A stretch of DNA of 40,366 nucleotides from Nocardia wallacei (lineage in GTDB: Bacteria; Actinomycetota; Actinomycetes; Mycobacteriales; Mycobacteriaceae), in contig NZ_JARWQD010000214.1 in NCBI RefSeq assembly GCF_029869545.1, positions 1 to 40,366 on the forward strand. Direction: 5' to 3'. The notes beneath the pieces were generated by a model. It ran no database searches, had not been told where the DNA came from, and was given only the letters and a program-made list of their open reading frames with translations. Every line of letters starts with the position of its first letter. Positions within the stretch are counted from its first letter, which is position 1. Made by a program: the position numbers and the translations under genes. This document shows, in pieces, positions 1-9,215 of this stretch.

Positions 1-169
1 GCCGTAGACGCCGATCGCCAGCGCCGCCTCGGCGTCGTCGCGGCGGGGGGCGGCCCGGTAGGGCCGGCGCCCCCCCGGGGGGTGCCCGGGGAGCCCCCCC
101 CCCCCCGGCGCCCCGCCGCCCCCCCCCCCCCCCCCGGCGGCGCGCGGCCGGGCCCCCCGCCACCGTCGG
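1..169. other. Low-complexity contig end
   Basis: From about base 45 the sequence is dominated by long C and G runs, including an almost uninterrupted run of C around 120-135, which is unlike any coding sequence here and typical of a poor-quality contig end. The first ~45 bases could be read on the minus strand as a short open stretch (..RDDAEAALAIGVYG), but there is too little to assign a gene. The 3' flank and any terminator of metE therefore cannot be judged. Confidence 0.7.
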
Positions 170-2434
170 TCAGCGCACGGCGTGTGCCGCGGTCACCAGG
201 TTGCGCAGCGAGGCCTCCACCTCCGCCGGTCCGCGCGTCTTCAGGCCGCAGTCCGGGTTGACCCAGAGCCGTTCGGCCGGAACGGCTTTCAGTGCCGCGC
301 GCAGCGACGTGGTGATCTCCTCCACGCTCGGCACCCGGGGCGAGTGGATGTCGTAGACGCCCGGGCCGACACCGAGATGGAAACCGGCCGCGTTGAGGTC
401 ATCGAGCACCTCCATGCGCGAGCGAGCCGCCTCGATCGAGGTGACGTCGGCATCCAGATCGGCGATGGCACCGATGATCTCACCGAACTCCGAGTAGCAC
501 AGGTGGGTGTGGATCTGGGTGGTATCGGCCACGCCGCTGGTCGCCAGCCGGAACGCCGTCACCGCCCAGTCCAGGTACGCCTGCTCGGCCTGCGCGCGCA
601 GCGGCAGCAACTCCCGCAGCGCGGGCTCGTCGACCTGGACGATGCCGATCCCGGCCGACTGCAGATCCACCGTCTCGTCCCGGATGGCGAGCGCGACCTG
701 CCGTGCCGTCTCCGCCAGCGGCTGGTCGTCGCGCACGAACGACCACGCCAGGATCGTCACCGGCCCGGTCAGCATGCCCTTGACCGGCTTGCCGGTCAGC
801 GACTGCGCATACCCGATCCACTCGACTGTCATCGGCGCGGTCCGCACCACATCGCCGTACAGGATCGGCGGCCGCACGCAGCGGGTGCCGTAGGACTGCA
901 CCCAGCCGTTCGCGGTGGCGAAGAAGCCGTCCAGCTGCTCGGCGAAGTACTGCACCATGTCGTTGCGTTCGGGTTCCCCGTGCACCAGCACGTCGAGGCC
1001 CAGCTTCTCCTGCAGCGCAACGACATCGGCGATCTCGGCGCGCATCCGCTCGTGGTACTGCTCGACGGTGATCTCGCCCTTGCGCAGCTCCGCGCGCGCC
1101 TTGCGGATCGCGGTCGTCTGCGGGTAGGAGCCGATCGTGGTGGTGGGCAGCAGCGGCAGCCGCAGCCGCTCCCGTTGCAGCGCACGGCGTTCCGCCGCCG
1201 GGGCGCGCCGCGTGGCATCCTCGCCCAGTGCCGACAGCCGCGCCCGGACCGCATCGTTGCGAAGCCGGGGATCGGTGGTCCGGCTCGCCAGCGCGGCGCG
1301 CGCGGCGGCGAGCTCGTCGGCGATCGCGCCGGTGCCCTCGTGCAGCGCGGTGGCGAGCAGCCGGACCTCGCCGACCTTCTCCGCGCCGAAGGCCAGCCAC
1401 GACCGCAGAGCCGGATCCAGCTCCGTCTCGCCGTCCAGCGAATACGGCACGTGCAGAAGCGAACTGGAGCTCGACACCGCGAGCGCGCCGGTACTGCCCA
1501 GCAGCGTGCCCAGCGATGCCAGCGCCCGGTCGAGGTCGGTCCGCCAGATGTTGCGCCCGTCGACCACACCGGCCACCACCAGCTTGTTCGCCAGTGCCGG
1601 GACCGATGCCACCTCGTCGACCGTTGTGCCGGAGGCGAAATCGAGGGCGACGCCTTCGATTCCCATGTCCGCCAGGGCGGGCAGCGCGGCACCCGGGTGG
1701 CCGAAGTAGGTCGCCACCAGAATCGCCGGTCGCCGCGTCAGCCCCGACAGGTCCGCATAGGTGCGCCGCATGAGCGCCAGCTCGGCATCGGTCAGATCGG
1801 TGACCAGGACCGGCTCGTCGATCTGTACCCAGTCGGCGCCCTCGGCCGCCAGCAGCCCCAGCAACTCGCGATAGTAGGGGAGCAGGTCGTTGATCCGATC
1901 CAGCGGCGCGATGCCGTCGAGGCCCTTGGCGAGCTTCAGGAAGGTCAGCGGTCCGATGACGACCGGACGCGCCGGTACGCCGAGCTCACGAGCCTCGCGG
2001 AGTTCGCCGAGGAGCTTGTCCGGATGCAGCGCGAAGGCCGTGCCCGGGCCGATCTCGGGGACCAGGTAGTGGTAGTTGGTGTCGAACCACTTGGTCATCT
2101 CCAGCGGCTCGACCTCGTCCGTGCCCCGGGCCGCCGCGAAATAGCGGTCCAGCGGATCGGCGATCCCGGCCACCCGCAGGGGCAGCGCGCCGAACATCTC
2201 GGCGGTGTCGAGCATCTGGTCGTAGTAGGAGAAGGTGCCGACCGGAACGGAGTCCAGTCCGGCCGCCGTCAACGCGGTCAGCTGCTCGGCGCGCAGCTCG
2301 CGCCCGACGGCGTGCAGTTCTCCGGCGTCGATACGCCCGGCCCAGTAGCTCTCGGTCGCGCGCTTGAGCTCGCGCCGCGGCCCGATCCGCGGAATGCCGA
2401 GAACCGTTGCGGTGAAAGGTTTGTGAACAGTCAC
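170..2434 (-). CDS. metE: Cobalamin-independent methionine synthase MetE
   Basis: MetE transfers the methyl group of 5-methyltetrahydropteroyltri-glutamate to homocysteine in the last step of methionine synthesis, in the cytoplasm and without B12. The 754-residue product has the usual family length. The N-terminal half begins [21 protein letters not shown]; the catalytic C-terminal barrel carries [12 protein letters not shown], the zinc-ligand motif HTHLCYSEF (about residue 640) and [11 protein letters not shown] (about residue 728) with the last Cys ligand. The reading frame stays open upstream, but that part is the riboswitch leader. The GTG at 2434 is chosen because family similarity starts there and GGAGAGAGACC precedes it. 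The cobalamin riboswitch just upstream implies repression when B12 is plentiful, so that the B12-dependent MetH can take over. Identity is very secure. Confidence 0.97.
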   Translation of the reverse strand: MTVHKPFTATVLGIPRIGPRRELKRATESYWAGRIDAGELHAVGRELRAEQLTALTAAGLDSVPVGTFSYYDQMLDTAEMFGALPLRVAGIADPLDRYFAAARGTDEVEPLEMTKWFDTNYHYLVPEIGPGTAFALHPDKLLGELREARELGVPARPVVIGPLTFLKLAKGLDGIAPLDRINDLLPYYRELLGLLAAEGADWVQIDEPVLVTDLTDAELALMRRTYADLSGLTRRPAILVATYFGHPGAALPALADMGIEGVALDFASGTTVDEVASVPALANKLVVAGVVDGRNIWRTDLDRALASLGTLLGSTGALAVSSSSSLLHVPYSLDGETELDPALRSWLAFGAEKVGEVRLLATALHEGTGAIADELAAARAALASRTTDPRLRNDAVRARLSALGEDATRRAPAAERRALQRERLRLPLLPTTTIGSYPQTTAIRKARAELRKGEITVEQYHERMRAEIADVVALQEKLGLDVLVHGEPERNDMVQYFAEQLDGFFATANGWVQSYGTRCVRPPILYGDVVRTAPMTVEWIGYAQSLTGKPVKGMLTGPVTILAWSFVRDDQPLAETARQVALAIRDETVDLQSAGIGIVQVDEPALRELLPLRAQAEQAYLDWAVTAFRLATSGVADTTQIHTHLCYSEFGEIIGAIADLDADVTSIEAARSRMEVLDDLNAAGFHLGVGPGVYDIHSPRVPSVEEITTSLRAALKAVPAERLWVNPDCGLKTRGPAEVEASLRNLVTAAHAVR

Positions 2435-2542
2435 GGTCTCTCTCCAGTGCTGGAAGCCACAGGTCACCGCCATACAGAGCAGACGGAGCCCGAGATGCTG
2501 GTGCACTGGTGTCCGCCCGCCCGAATCCACGAGGCGGTGGCC

Positions 2543-2563
2543 GCCGGGTACGGCGTACCCGGC
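2543..2563 (-). promoter_or_regulatory. Hairpin after the B12 box (expression platform candidate)
   Basis: Directly after the riboswitch B12 box in the metE leader there is a perfect 9-bp stem (GCCGGGTAC / GTACCCGGC) with a 3-nt loop. No U-tract follows and the metE start lies about 109 nt further on, so a simple intrinsic terminator or direct start-site sequestration is not obvious. It is a candidate part of the switch that reads out cobalamin binding. Confidence 0.45.
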
Positions 2564-2735
2564 ACAGCCGGCAGGTCTTCGGACTCGCAGGCATTCCCCG
2601 TCGGGTGGTCCTAGTGGCCGTCGCTTCCCAAGTATGCACTCAGTGCTGGTGACGGCGGTCGTTCCTGCATACCGCTGCGGGACAGTCCCGGATTCCCACC
2701 GGGTTCCCTCTGGCCGGTCGCTACGGACCGGTTTC
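2564..2735 (-). promoter_or_regulatory. Cobalamin (B12) riboswitch, metE leader
   Basis: Read on the minus strand, the leader contains the conserved cobalamin aptamer blocks in order: AGAGGGAACCCGGTGGGAAT, then CCGGGACTGTCCCGCAG, and finally the B12 box GCGAGTCCGAAGACCTGCC at about 2568-2586. These match the family consensus GGGAA..CGGTG..AATCCG..C.G.CCCGC and GCGAGYC.GA.GACCTGCC closely. The boundaries are approximate because the closing P1 helix was set by eye. The element ends about 130 nt before the GTG start of metE, the standard arrangement for B12 control of the B12-independent methionine synthase in actinobacteria. Confidence 0.95.
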
Positions 2736-2969
2736 GACGCTGCCGCCCGGCGCTCGGGGCTCCAACTCGCCGGCGCAGCGAACCAGCTGCGTAGAAAAGG
2801 ATAAGCCACCTCGGCCGGTGAATATTCCCGGCGGTCGGTATGGCCTCACTGCGAAGGCGGTGCCCACGGTGATTACCAGCGGATTACGCAACTTCGCAAA
2901 TAGGCACGGTTCGGTTGTGAGGTTGGCTGCGAAGGCGTATTCGATGTCCGGGCGCGCCGGCGGGCCAGG

Positions 2970-2975
2970 TACCTT
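2970..2975 (+). promoter_or_regulatory. -10 element of a probable leaderless pyc promoter
   Basis: TACCTT fits the actinobacterial -10 consensus TANNNT and ends 6 nt before the pyc ATG at 2982, with no Shine-Dalgarno sequence between them. That spacing would place the transcription start at or next to the A of the start codon, giving a leaderless mRNA. No convincing -35 hexamer is visible. Confidence 0.55.
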
Positions 2976-2981
2976 AATCGA

Positions 2982-5900
2982 ATGTTCTCCAAAGTGCTGG
3001 TCGCCAACCGCGGGGAAATCGCCATCCGGGCGTTCCGCGCCGCATACGAACTCGGCATCGGCACCGTCGCGGTATTCCCCTACGAGGACCGCAATTCGGT
3101 GCACCGGCTGAAGGCCGACGAGTCGTACCAGATCGGGGTGCCCGGTCATCCGGTGCGGGCGTACCTATCGATCGAGGAGATCATCAAGGCGGCCAAGACG
3201 GCGGGGGCCGACGCCGTCTACCCCGGTTACGGATTTCTCTCCGAGAACCCGGACCTGGCGGCGGCCTGCGCCCGCGAGGGGATCACGTTCATCGGCCCCT
3301 CGTCCGAGGTGCTGGAACTGACCGGTAACAAGGCCCGCGCGATCGCGGCGGCGAGGGCCGCGGGGCTGCCGGTCCTCGACTCCACCGCGCCGTCGGCCGA
3401 CGTGGAGGAGCTGCTGGCGGCGGCGGAGTCGATGCGGTTCCCGGTGTTCGTCAAGGCCGTCGCCGGTGGTGGCGGGCGCGGGATGCGGCGGGTCGCCGAC
3501 CGGGCGCAGCTGCGCGAATCCGTGGAGGCCGCGATGCGGGAGGCCGAATCGGCCTTCGGCGATCCGACGGTGTTCCTCGAGCAGGCGGTGATCAACCCCC
3601 GTCATATCGAGGTCCAGATTCTCGCCGACGAGCACGGCAACGTCATGCATCTGTTCGAGCGCGACTGTTCGCTGCAGCGGCGGCACCAGAAGGTGATCGA
3701 GCTGGCGCCCGCGCCGAACCTGGATCCCGCTCTGCGCGAACGCATTTGCGCCGACGCGGTCGCCTTCGCCCGGCAGATCGGCTACAGCTGCGCGGGCACC
3801 GTGGAGTTCCTGCTCGACGAGCGCGGCAACCACGTGTTCATCGAGATGAACCCCCGCATCCAGGTCGAGCACACGGTGACCGAGGAGATCACCGACGTCG
3901 ATCTGGTGGCGTCGCAGCTGCGGATCGCGGCCGGGGAGACCCTCGGCGAGCTGGGGCTGAGCCAGGATGCGATCGGCATCCGCGGCGCGGCGCTGCAGTG
4001 CCGGATCACCACCGAGGATCCGGCCAACGGCTTCCGGCCCGACACCGGGCGCATCACCGCCTACCGCAGCCCGGGCGGCGGCGGCATCCGCCTCGACGGC
4101 GGCGCGAACCTGGGTGCCGAGGTCGGCGCGCATTTCGATTCGATGCTGGTGAAGCTCACCTGCCGCGGGCGCGACTTCGGCCAGGCGGTGGCGCGGGCGC
4201 GGCGGGCGGTCGCCGAGTTCCGGATTCGCGGCGTCGCGACCAACATTCCGTTCCTGCAGGCGGTGCTCGACGATCCCGACTTCCGGGCCGGGCGGGTGAC
4301 CACCTCCTTCATCGATGAGCGGCCCTATCTGCTGACCCAGCGCGGGTCCGCCGACCGCGGCACCAAGATCCTGACCTACCTCGCCGACATCACCGTCAAC
4401 AAGCCGCACGGTGAGCGCCCGACCGCGGTGTATCCGCACGACAAGCTGCCGCCGATCGACACCACGGTGCCGCCGCCGGACGGGTCGCGGCAGCGGTTGC
4501 TGCGTCTGGGTCCCGAGGGTTTCGCGCAGGCGCTGCGCGAACAGCGCGGAATCGCGGTGACCGACACCACGTTTCGCGATGCCCACCAGTCGCTGCTGGC
4601 GACGCGGGTGCGCACCAACAGCCTGATCCAGGTGGCCGGGCACGTGGCGCGGCTGACGCCGGAACTGCTGTCGATCGAATGCTGGGGCGGCGCGACCTAC
4701 GATGTGGCGCTGCGGTTTCTGTACGAGGACCCGTGGGAGCGGCTGGCCGCGCTGCGCGAGGCGATCCCCAACATCTGCCTGCAGATGCTGCTGCGCGGGC
4801 GCAATACCGTCGGGTACACGCCGTATCCGGAGAAGGTCACGCGCGCTTTCGTTTCCGAGGCCACCGAGACCGGTATCGATATCTTCCGGATCTTCGACGC
4901 GCTGAACAATGTCGACCAGATGCGCCCGGCCATCGACGCCGTGCGCGAAACCGGCACGGCGCTGGCGGAAGTCGCGATGAGCTACACCGGGGATCTGTCC
5001 AACCCGGACGAAAACCTGTACACGCTCGACTATTACCTCAAGCTGGCCGAGCAGATCGTGGACGCCGGGGCGCACGTCATCGGCATCAAGGACATGGCCG
5101 GGCTGCTGCGCGCACCCGCCGCGCACACCCTGGTCACCGCGCTGCGCAGCAATTTCGACCTGCCGGTCCACGTGCACACCCACGACACCCCGGGTGGTCA
5201 GCTGGCGACGTATCTGGCCGCGTGGCAGGCCGGTGCGGACGCCGTCGACGGTGCCAGCGCGCCGATGGCCGGGACGACCAGCCAGCCGCCGCTGTCGGCA
5301 ATCGTTGCGGCGGCGGCGAATTCGGACTACGACAGCGGGCTGAACCTGGACAACGTGTGCGACCTGGAGCCGTACTGGGAGGCCCTGCGAAAGGTGTACG
5401 CGCCGTTCGAATCCGGGCTGCCGGGGCCGACCGGGCGGGTCTACCACCACGAGATCCCGGGCGGGCAGCTGTCCAATCTGCGGCAGCAGGCGATCGCGCT
5501 CGGCCTCGGTGACCGGTTCGAGGAGGTCGAGGCGAAATACGCGGCGGCGGACCGGCTGCTGGGGCGGCTGGTGAAGGTGACGCCGTCGTCGAAGGTGGTC
5601 GGCGACCTCGCGCTGTCGCTGGTCGGGTCGGGCATCGATGTCGAGGATTTCGCGAGCGATCCGGGCCGCTACGACATTCCCGATTCCGTGATCGGTTTCC
5701 TGCGTGGCGAACTCGGCACCCCCGCCGGTGGCTGGCCGGAACCGTTCCGCAGCCGGGCACTGGCGGGTCGTGGACCGGCCAAGCCCGAGACAGCGCTGAC
5801 CGCGGCCGACGAGGCGGGGCTCGGCGGCACCTCGGAGGAGCGGCGGGCGACGTTGAACCGCTTGCTGTTTCCCGGCCCGGCGAGCGAATTCCTCGCGCAC

Positions 5901-6386
5901 CGTGAGAAATTCGGCGACACGTCCGGTCTGTCGGCCAATCAGTTCTTCTACGGGCTGCGGCACGGCGAGGAACACCGGGTGCAGCTGGAGAAGGGCGTCA
6001 CGCTGCTCATCGGCCTGGAGGCCATCTCCGAGCCCGACGAGCGCGGGATGCGCACGGTGATGTGCATTCTCAACGGACAGTTGCGTCCCGTCCTGGTCCG
6101 CGACCGTTCCGTCGCCAGCGATGTGCCCGCCGCCGAGAAGGCCGACAAGACCGACCCGGGCCACATCGCCGCCCCGTTCGCCGGTGTCGTCACGCTGGTG
6201 GTCTCCGAGGGCGACGGCGTCGCCGCCGGCGACACCATCGGCACCATCGAGGCCATGAAGATGGAGGCCGCCATCACCGCCCCTCGCGCCGGCACGGTCC
6301 GCCGCGTCGCGATCGGCAAGGTCCAGCAGGTCGAGGGCGGCGACCTCCTCGTCGACCTCAACCTGAACGAGGCCGCAGCAGAGTGA
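2982..6386 (+). CDS. pyc: Pyruvate carboxylase
   Basis: This enzyme carboxylates pyruvate to oxaloacetate using ATP, bicarbonate and biotin, the main refilling step of the TCA cycle. The 1134-residue single chain has the complete family architecture: biotin carboxylase with ATP-grasp loop AGGGGRGMRR (161-170); carboxyltransferase barrel starting with TDTTFRDAHQSLLATR (about 527) and containing the metal motif HVHTHDTPG (about 729); and a C-terminal biotinyl domain with EAMKMEA, whose biotinyl lysine is Lys1093. The ATG start has no ribosome binding site but has a -10 element 6 nt upstream. It is followed after 13 nt by rsmD, the order remembered for mycobacteria. No lesion is visible. Confidence 0.97.
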   Translation: MFSKVLVANRGEIAIRAFRAAYELGIGTVAVFPYEDRNSVHRLKADESYQIGVPGHPVRAYLSIEEIIKAAKTAGADAVYPGYGFLSENPDLAAACAREGITFIGPSSEVLELTGNKARAIAAARAAGLPVLDSTAPSADVEELLAAAESMRFPVFVKAVAGGGGRGMRRVADRAQLRESVEAAMREAESAFGDPTVFLEQAVINPRHIEVQILADEHGNVMHLFERDCSLQRRHQKVIELAPAPNLDPALRERICADAVAFARQIGYSCAGTVEFLLDERGNHVFIEMNPRIQVEHTVTEEITDVDLVASQLRIAAGETLGELGLSQDAIGIRGAALQCRITTEDPANGFRPDTGRITAYRSPGGGGIRLDGGANLGAEVGAHFDSMLVKLTCRGRDFGQAVARARRAVAEFRIRGVATNIPFLQAVLDDPDFRAGRVTTSFIDERPYLLTQRGSADRGTKILTYLADITVNKPHGERPTAVYPHDKLPPIDTTVPPPDGSRQRLLRLGPEGFAQALREQRGIAVTDTTFRDAHQSLLATRVRTNSLIQVAGHVARLTPELLSIECWGGATYDVALRFLYEDPWERLAALREAIPNICLQMLLRGRNTVGYTPYPEKVTRAFVSEATETGIDIFRIFDALNNVDQMRPAIDAVRETGTALAEVAMSYTGDLSNPDENLYTLDYYLKLAEQIVDAGAHVIGIKDMAGLLRAPAAHTLVTALRSNFDLPVHVHTHDTPGGQLATYLAAWQAGADAVDGASAPMAGTTSQPPLSAIVAAAANSDYDSGLNLDNVCDLEPYWEALRKVYAPFESGLPGPTGRVYHHEIPGGQLSNLRQQAIALGLGDRFEEVEAKYAAADRLLGRLVKVTPSSKVVGDLALSLVGSGIDVEDFASDPGRYDIPDSVIGFLRGELGTPAGGWPEPFRSRALAGRGPAKPETALTAADEAGLGGTSEERRATLNRLLFPGPASEFLAHREKFGDTSGLSANQFFYGLRHGEEHRVQLEKGVTLLIGLEAISEPDERGMRTVMCILNGQLRPVLVRDRSVASDVPAAEKADKTDPGHIAAPFAGVVTLVVSEGDGVAAGDTIGTIEAMKMEAAITAPRAGTVRRVAIGKVQQVEGGDLLVDLNLNEAAAE

Positions 6387-6399
6387 CGCGGGTGGCGCT

Positions 6400-6957
6400 T
6401 TGACGCGGATTGTGGCGGGGGTGGTTGGGGGGCGGCGGTTGCGGGTTCCGGCCGCGGGGACTCGGCCTACGTCGGATCGGGTGCGGGAGGCGCTGTTCAG
6501 CATGTTGGACGCGCGGCTGGAATTCGATGGGGTGCGGGTGCTGGATCTGTATGCGGGGTCCGGGGCGCTCGGCCTGGAGGCGTTGTCGCGCGGGGCTTCC
6601 CATGCCCTGCTCGTGGAGTCCGACCGCAAGGCGGCGGCCGTGGTGCGCGGGAATATCGCCGACCTCGGCCTGCCCGGCGCCGAATTGCGGCTGGGCACAG
6701 TGAGTTCCGTGCTCGCCGTCCCGCCCGCCGCGCCCTACGACATCGTCTTCTCGGACCCGCCCTACGCCCTGCACGGCACCGACGTCGCCGCCGACCTGCA
6801 TGCCCTGACCACCAACGGCTGGCTCCGCCAGGACGCCCTGGTGGTCCTCGAACGCCCGACCCGCTCGCCCGAGATCGCCTGGCCCCCAACATTTTCCCCA
6901 CTGAAGCCCCGCCGCTATGGCGAAACTCGCATAGAACTGGCCGAATTCGCCCCCTGA
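6400..6957 (+). CDS. rsmD: 16S rRNA (guanine966-N2)-methyltransferase RsmD
   Basis: RsmD methylates N2 of G966 of 16S rRNA in the assembled 30S subunit, with S-adenosylmethionine as donor. The 185-residue protein begins MTRIVAGVVGGRRLRVP, the characteristic family N-terminus. It has the SAM-binding motif DLYAGSGALGLEA (49-61), the acidic residue of motif II in LVESDRKAA (about 73) and the catalytic DPPY (119-122). The start is a TTG; the nearby GTG at 6383 is in another frame and soon hits a stop. It lies 13 nt after pyc and is probably cotranscribed with it. In mycobacteria coaD follows in the same direction; here coaD is separate and inverted. Confidence 0.93.
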   Translation: MTRIVAGVVGGRRLRVPAAGTRPTSDRVREALFSMLDARLEFDGVRVLDLYAGSGALGLEALSRGASHALLVESDRKAAAVVRGNIADLGLPGAELRLGTVSSVLAVPPAAPYDIVFSDPPYALHGTDVAADLHALTTNGWLRQDALVVLERPTRSPEIAWPPTFSPLKPRRYGETRIELAEFAP

Positions 6958-7028
6958 CCCAAACCGCGCGGCTTCCTTACCCGCTCCCCGAATGCGCCAC
7001 GCTGTGCCCGACCTGAGCGCGAAAGTCC

Positions 7029-7616
7029 CTATCCGGCTTGGTCTTTGGGGCGGGCTCGTAGGTGGGCGCGTTCGCCCTGTCTGCCGAAGAGGCTGAGGAG
7101 TTCTACGGGTTCTTCGCCCGCGGTGCCGAACCAGTGGGGTACGCGGGTGTCGAATTCCGCTGCCTCGCCGGGGGACAGCACCAGGTCGTGTTCGCCCAGG
7201 ATCAGGCGGAGCCGTCCGTTGAGGACGTAGACCCAGTCGTAGCCCTCGTGCGTCTGTGGTTGTGGTTCACCGGGGTGCGCCTCGGGTCGCAGCACCATCT
7301 TGTACGCCTGGATACCGCCGGGGCGCCGGGTCAGCGGCACCATGGTCATGCCGTGGTGGGTGACCGGGCGCATGTGCACGCGCGGATCGCCCGTCGCCGG
7401 GGCGTCGACGAGCTCGTCGAGCGTCACGCCGTGCGCCCGGGCCAGCGGGAGGAGCTGTTCGAGGGTCGGCCGCCGCGCCCCGGACTCGAGGCGCGACAGG
7501 GTGCTGACGGAGATGCCCGTCGCCGCGGACAGGTCCGCGAGCGTGGTCTCCCGCTGCTTGCGCAGGGCCCGCAGCCGCGGCCCGACCGCGTCGAGCGCCT
7601 GATCGACATCGTCCAC
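7029..7616 (-). CDS. XRE-family regulator with cupin domain
   Basis: A 195-residue DNA-binding regulator. The N-terminal helix-turn-helix (about 10-65) carries LRKQRETTLADLSAATGISVSTLSRLESGARRP split across the usual five helices. The C-terminal cupin barrel (about 105-185) has HPGEPQPQTHEGYDWVYVLNG and the second cupin motif LSPGEAAEFDTRVPHWF, the family's ligand pocket; the ligand cannot be predicted. The GTG at 7616 is the first in-frame start fitting the family N-terminus (VDDVDQALDAVGPRLRALR). It is divergent from a flavoprotein reductase with only 80 nt between starts, and a palindrome lies in that gap, so it probably controls itself and the neighbour. It converges on rsmD across a 71-nt gap. 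Confidence 0.88.
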   Translation of the reverse strand: MDDVDQALDAVGPRLRALRKQRETTLADLSAATGISVSTLSRLESGARRPTLEQLLPLARAHGVTLDELVDAPATGDPRVHMRPVTHHGMTMVPLTRRPGGIQAYKMVLRPEAHPGEPQPQTHEGYDWVYVLNGRLRLILGEHDLVLSPGEAAEFDTRVPHWFGTAGEEPVELLSLFGRQGERAHLRARPKDQAG

Positions 7617-7624
7617 ACCACCAG

Positions 7625-7651
7625 TTTGCCATTTCGGCAAAGAAGTTTGCC
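7625..7651. promoter_or_regulatory. Candidate operator: TTTGCC palindrome plus third half-site
   Basis: Between the divergent regulator and flavoprotein there is a perfect 6-bp inverted repeat, TTTGCC-ATTTC-GGCAAA (7625-7641), followed by a further direct copy of TTTGCC at 7646-7651. It lies 8 nt upstream of the regulator's GTG start and 46 nt upstream of the flavoprotein start, a position suited to binding by the XRE-cupin protein. Binding is inferred from context only. Confidence 0.55.
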
Positions 7652-7696
7652 CGGATCGCCGATCCAGCCGCATTGTCGGAAGCAGGAGGTGGTCAT

Positions 7697-8713
7697 ATGA
7701 CCGATCAGTTGATGGACGGCTACGACGTGGTGGTGATCGGCGGCGGCGCCGCGGGCCTGAACGGAGCCCTGATGCTGGCGCGGGCACGCCGCTCGGTGGT
7801 GGTGATCGATGCGGGACAGCCGCGCAACGCACCGGCCGACGGCGTGCACGGCCTGCTCGGTCGCGAGGGAATGCCCCCGGCCGAACTGCTGGAACGCGGC
7901 CGCGAGGAGGTCCGCCGCTACGGCGGTCAGGTCGTCGCCGGAACCGTGGAGACAGTGACCCGCGACGACGACGGATTGACGGTGGCCCTGGCCGACGGGC
8001 GGACCGTGCGGGCGCGACGCCTGCTGGTGACGAGCGGATTGACCGACGAGCTACCCGATGTCGCCGGACTGTGGGACCGCTGGGGCCGCGACGTGGTGCA
8101 CTGCCCGTACTGCCACGGCTGGGAGTCTCGCGACCGGGCCATCGGCGTACTCGCCAACGGGCCGATGACGGTGCACGGCGCGCTGCTGTGGCGGCAGTGG
8201 AGCGACGACGTCACCCTGTTCACCCACACCATGGCCGAACCGACCGGCGAACAGGCCGAACAGCTGGCGGCCCGCGGCATCCGCGTGGTGCCCGGCGAGG
8301 TGGCATCGGTCGAGGTCGTCGACGATCGGCTGACCGGAGTGCGGCTGGCCGACGGCACGGTGATCGCCCGGCAGGTGCTGGCCGCTCCTTCGCGCATGGT
8401 GGCCCGCGCCGGTTTCCTGTCGGGCCTCGGCCTGCATCCGGTGGAGCATCCGAGCGGAATGGGCGAGCACATCCCCGCCGACCCGGCCGGTCGCACGAGC
8501 GTGCCCGGAGTGTGGGTGGCGGGCAACGTCACCGACCCGTCCGCCCAGGTGGGCCCCGCCGCGGCGGCGGGCGCGAACGCCGGAGCCCAGATCAACATGG
8601 ACCTCGTCACCGAGGAGACCCGCCGAGCCGTCGAGTCGGCCCGCGCCGCCTTCTCCGCCGCCTCGGAAGCCCGGGTCAGCGAGCTGGTAACAGGCAACCG
8701 CCACGGCTTGTGA
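7697..8713 (+). CDS. Thioredoxin-reductase-like FAD/NAD(P) dithiol oxidoreductase
   Basis: A 338-residue two-Rossmann-domain flavoprotein. The N-terminus has the FAD-binding motif DVVVIGGGAAGLNGALMLAR, and the centre has a redox CxxC in HCPYCHGWE (Cys136 and Cys139). The C-terminal FAD motif reads GVWVAGNVTDPSAQVGPAAAAG. The CPYCHG form of the motif is typical of the TrxB-like branch that includes dithiol oxidases of the GliT/HlmI type as well as many uncharacterised actinobacterial reductases, so the substrate is open. The ATG at 7697 is preceded by a perfect AGGAGGT at 7684-7690. It is divergent from the XRE-cupin gene, which probably controls it, and converges on coaD. Confidence 0.88.
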   Translation: MTDQLMDGYDVVVIGGGAAGLNGALMLARARRSVVVIDAGQPRNAPADGVHGLLGREGMPPAELLERGREEVRRYGGQVVAGTVETVTRDDDGLTVALADGRTVRARRLLVTSGLTDELPDVAGLWDRWGRDVVHCPYCHGWESRDRAIGVLANGPMTVHGALLWRQWSDDVTLFTHTMAEPTGEQAEQLAARGIRVVPGEVASVEVVDDRLTGVRLADGTVIARQVLAAPSRMVARAGFLSGLGLHPVEHPSGMGEHIPADPAGRTSVPGVWVAGNVTDPSAQVGPAAAAGANAGAQINMDLVTEETRRAVESARAAFSAASEARVSELVTGNRHGL

Positions 8714-8723
8714 CGGGCCGAGC

Positions 8724-9209
8724 TCAGGCCGTGCGTTCGGCGATGCGGGACAACAGGCGCTTGTGGACGGCGGGCGGGAGCATGTCGGTGACGTCGCCGC
8801 CGAAGGTGGCGACCTCCTTGACCAGGGAACTGGACAGGTAGCCGTAGGCGGGGTTGGTGGCGAGGAAGTAGGTGTCGACGCCGGACAGCTTCTTGTTCAT
8901 CTGCGCCATCTGCAGTTCGTACCCGAAATCGGTGGCGTCGCGCAGACCCTTGACGATCGCGGTGATGCCCTGCTCCCGGGCGAACTCCACCGTCAGCCCG
9001 TACCACGATTCGACGCGGACGTTCGGCAGCTCGGCGGTGGCCTCGCGCAGCATCTCCATCCGCTCCTCGACGGTGAACATGCCCTTCTTGCTCTTGTTCA
9101 CATTCACGGTCACCACGACCTCGTCGAACTGCGCGGCCGCCCGCGCGATCACATCGAGATGCCCGTTGGTCACCGGATCGAACGACCCGGGGCACAGTGC
9201 TCCAGCCAT
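8724..9209 (-). CDS. coaD: Phosphopantetheine adenylyltransferase
   Basis: CoaD transfers AMP from ATP to 4'-phosphopantetheine, the penultimate step of coenzyme A synthesis. The 161-residue protein is of standard length. It has the nucleotidyltransferase signature TNGH (14-17) after the ALCPGSFDP start, [20 protein letters not shown] across the active site, and the SSSLVKE motif (126-132). The ATG has no ribosome binding site; a TAGCGT -10 element ends 6 nt upstream, suggesting a leaderless transcript. The gene is inverted relative to rsmD, unlike the co-oriented rsmD-coaD pair remembered from mycobacteria, and its upstream region carries a tandem 17-bp repeat. Confidence 0.96.
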   Translation of the reverse strand: MAGALCPGSFDPVTNGHLDVIARAAAQFDEVVVTVNVNKSKKGMFTVEERMEMLREATAELPNVRVESWYGLTVEFAREQGITAIVKGLRDATDFGYELQMAQMNKKLSGVDTYFLATNPAYGYLSSSLVKEVATFGGDVTDMLPPAVHKRLLSRIAERTA

Positions 9210-9215
9210 GCCCGA

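Noticed and set aside
1..169. Possible IS or repeat element at the left contig end
   Set aside because: The C/G homopolymer runs look like sequence artefact; no inverted repeats or transposase fragments are visible.
182..2614. Long open frame on the plus strand opposite metE (about 810 codons)
   Set aside because: It is the complementary-frame shadow of metE and its riboswitch leader; the product is Arg/Gln/His-rich with no family features, as expected opposite GC-rich codons.
2435..2809. N-terminal extension of metE by ~125 codons
   Set aside because: This stretch contains the cobalamin riboswitch, and MetE similarity and normal length begin at GTG 2434.
3165..6698. Very long minus-strand open frame opposite pyc (about 1177 codons)
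   Set aside because: Antisense shadow of a complete pyruvate carboxylase gene; Arg/Gly/Asp/His-biased composition and no domains.
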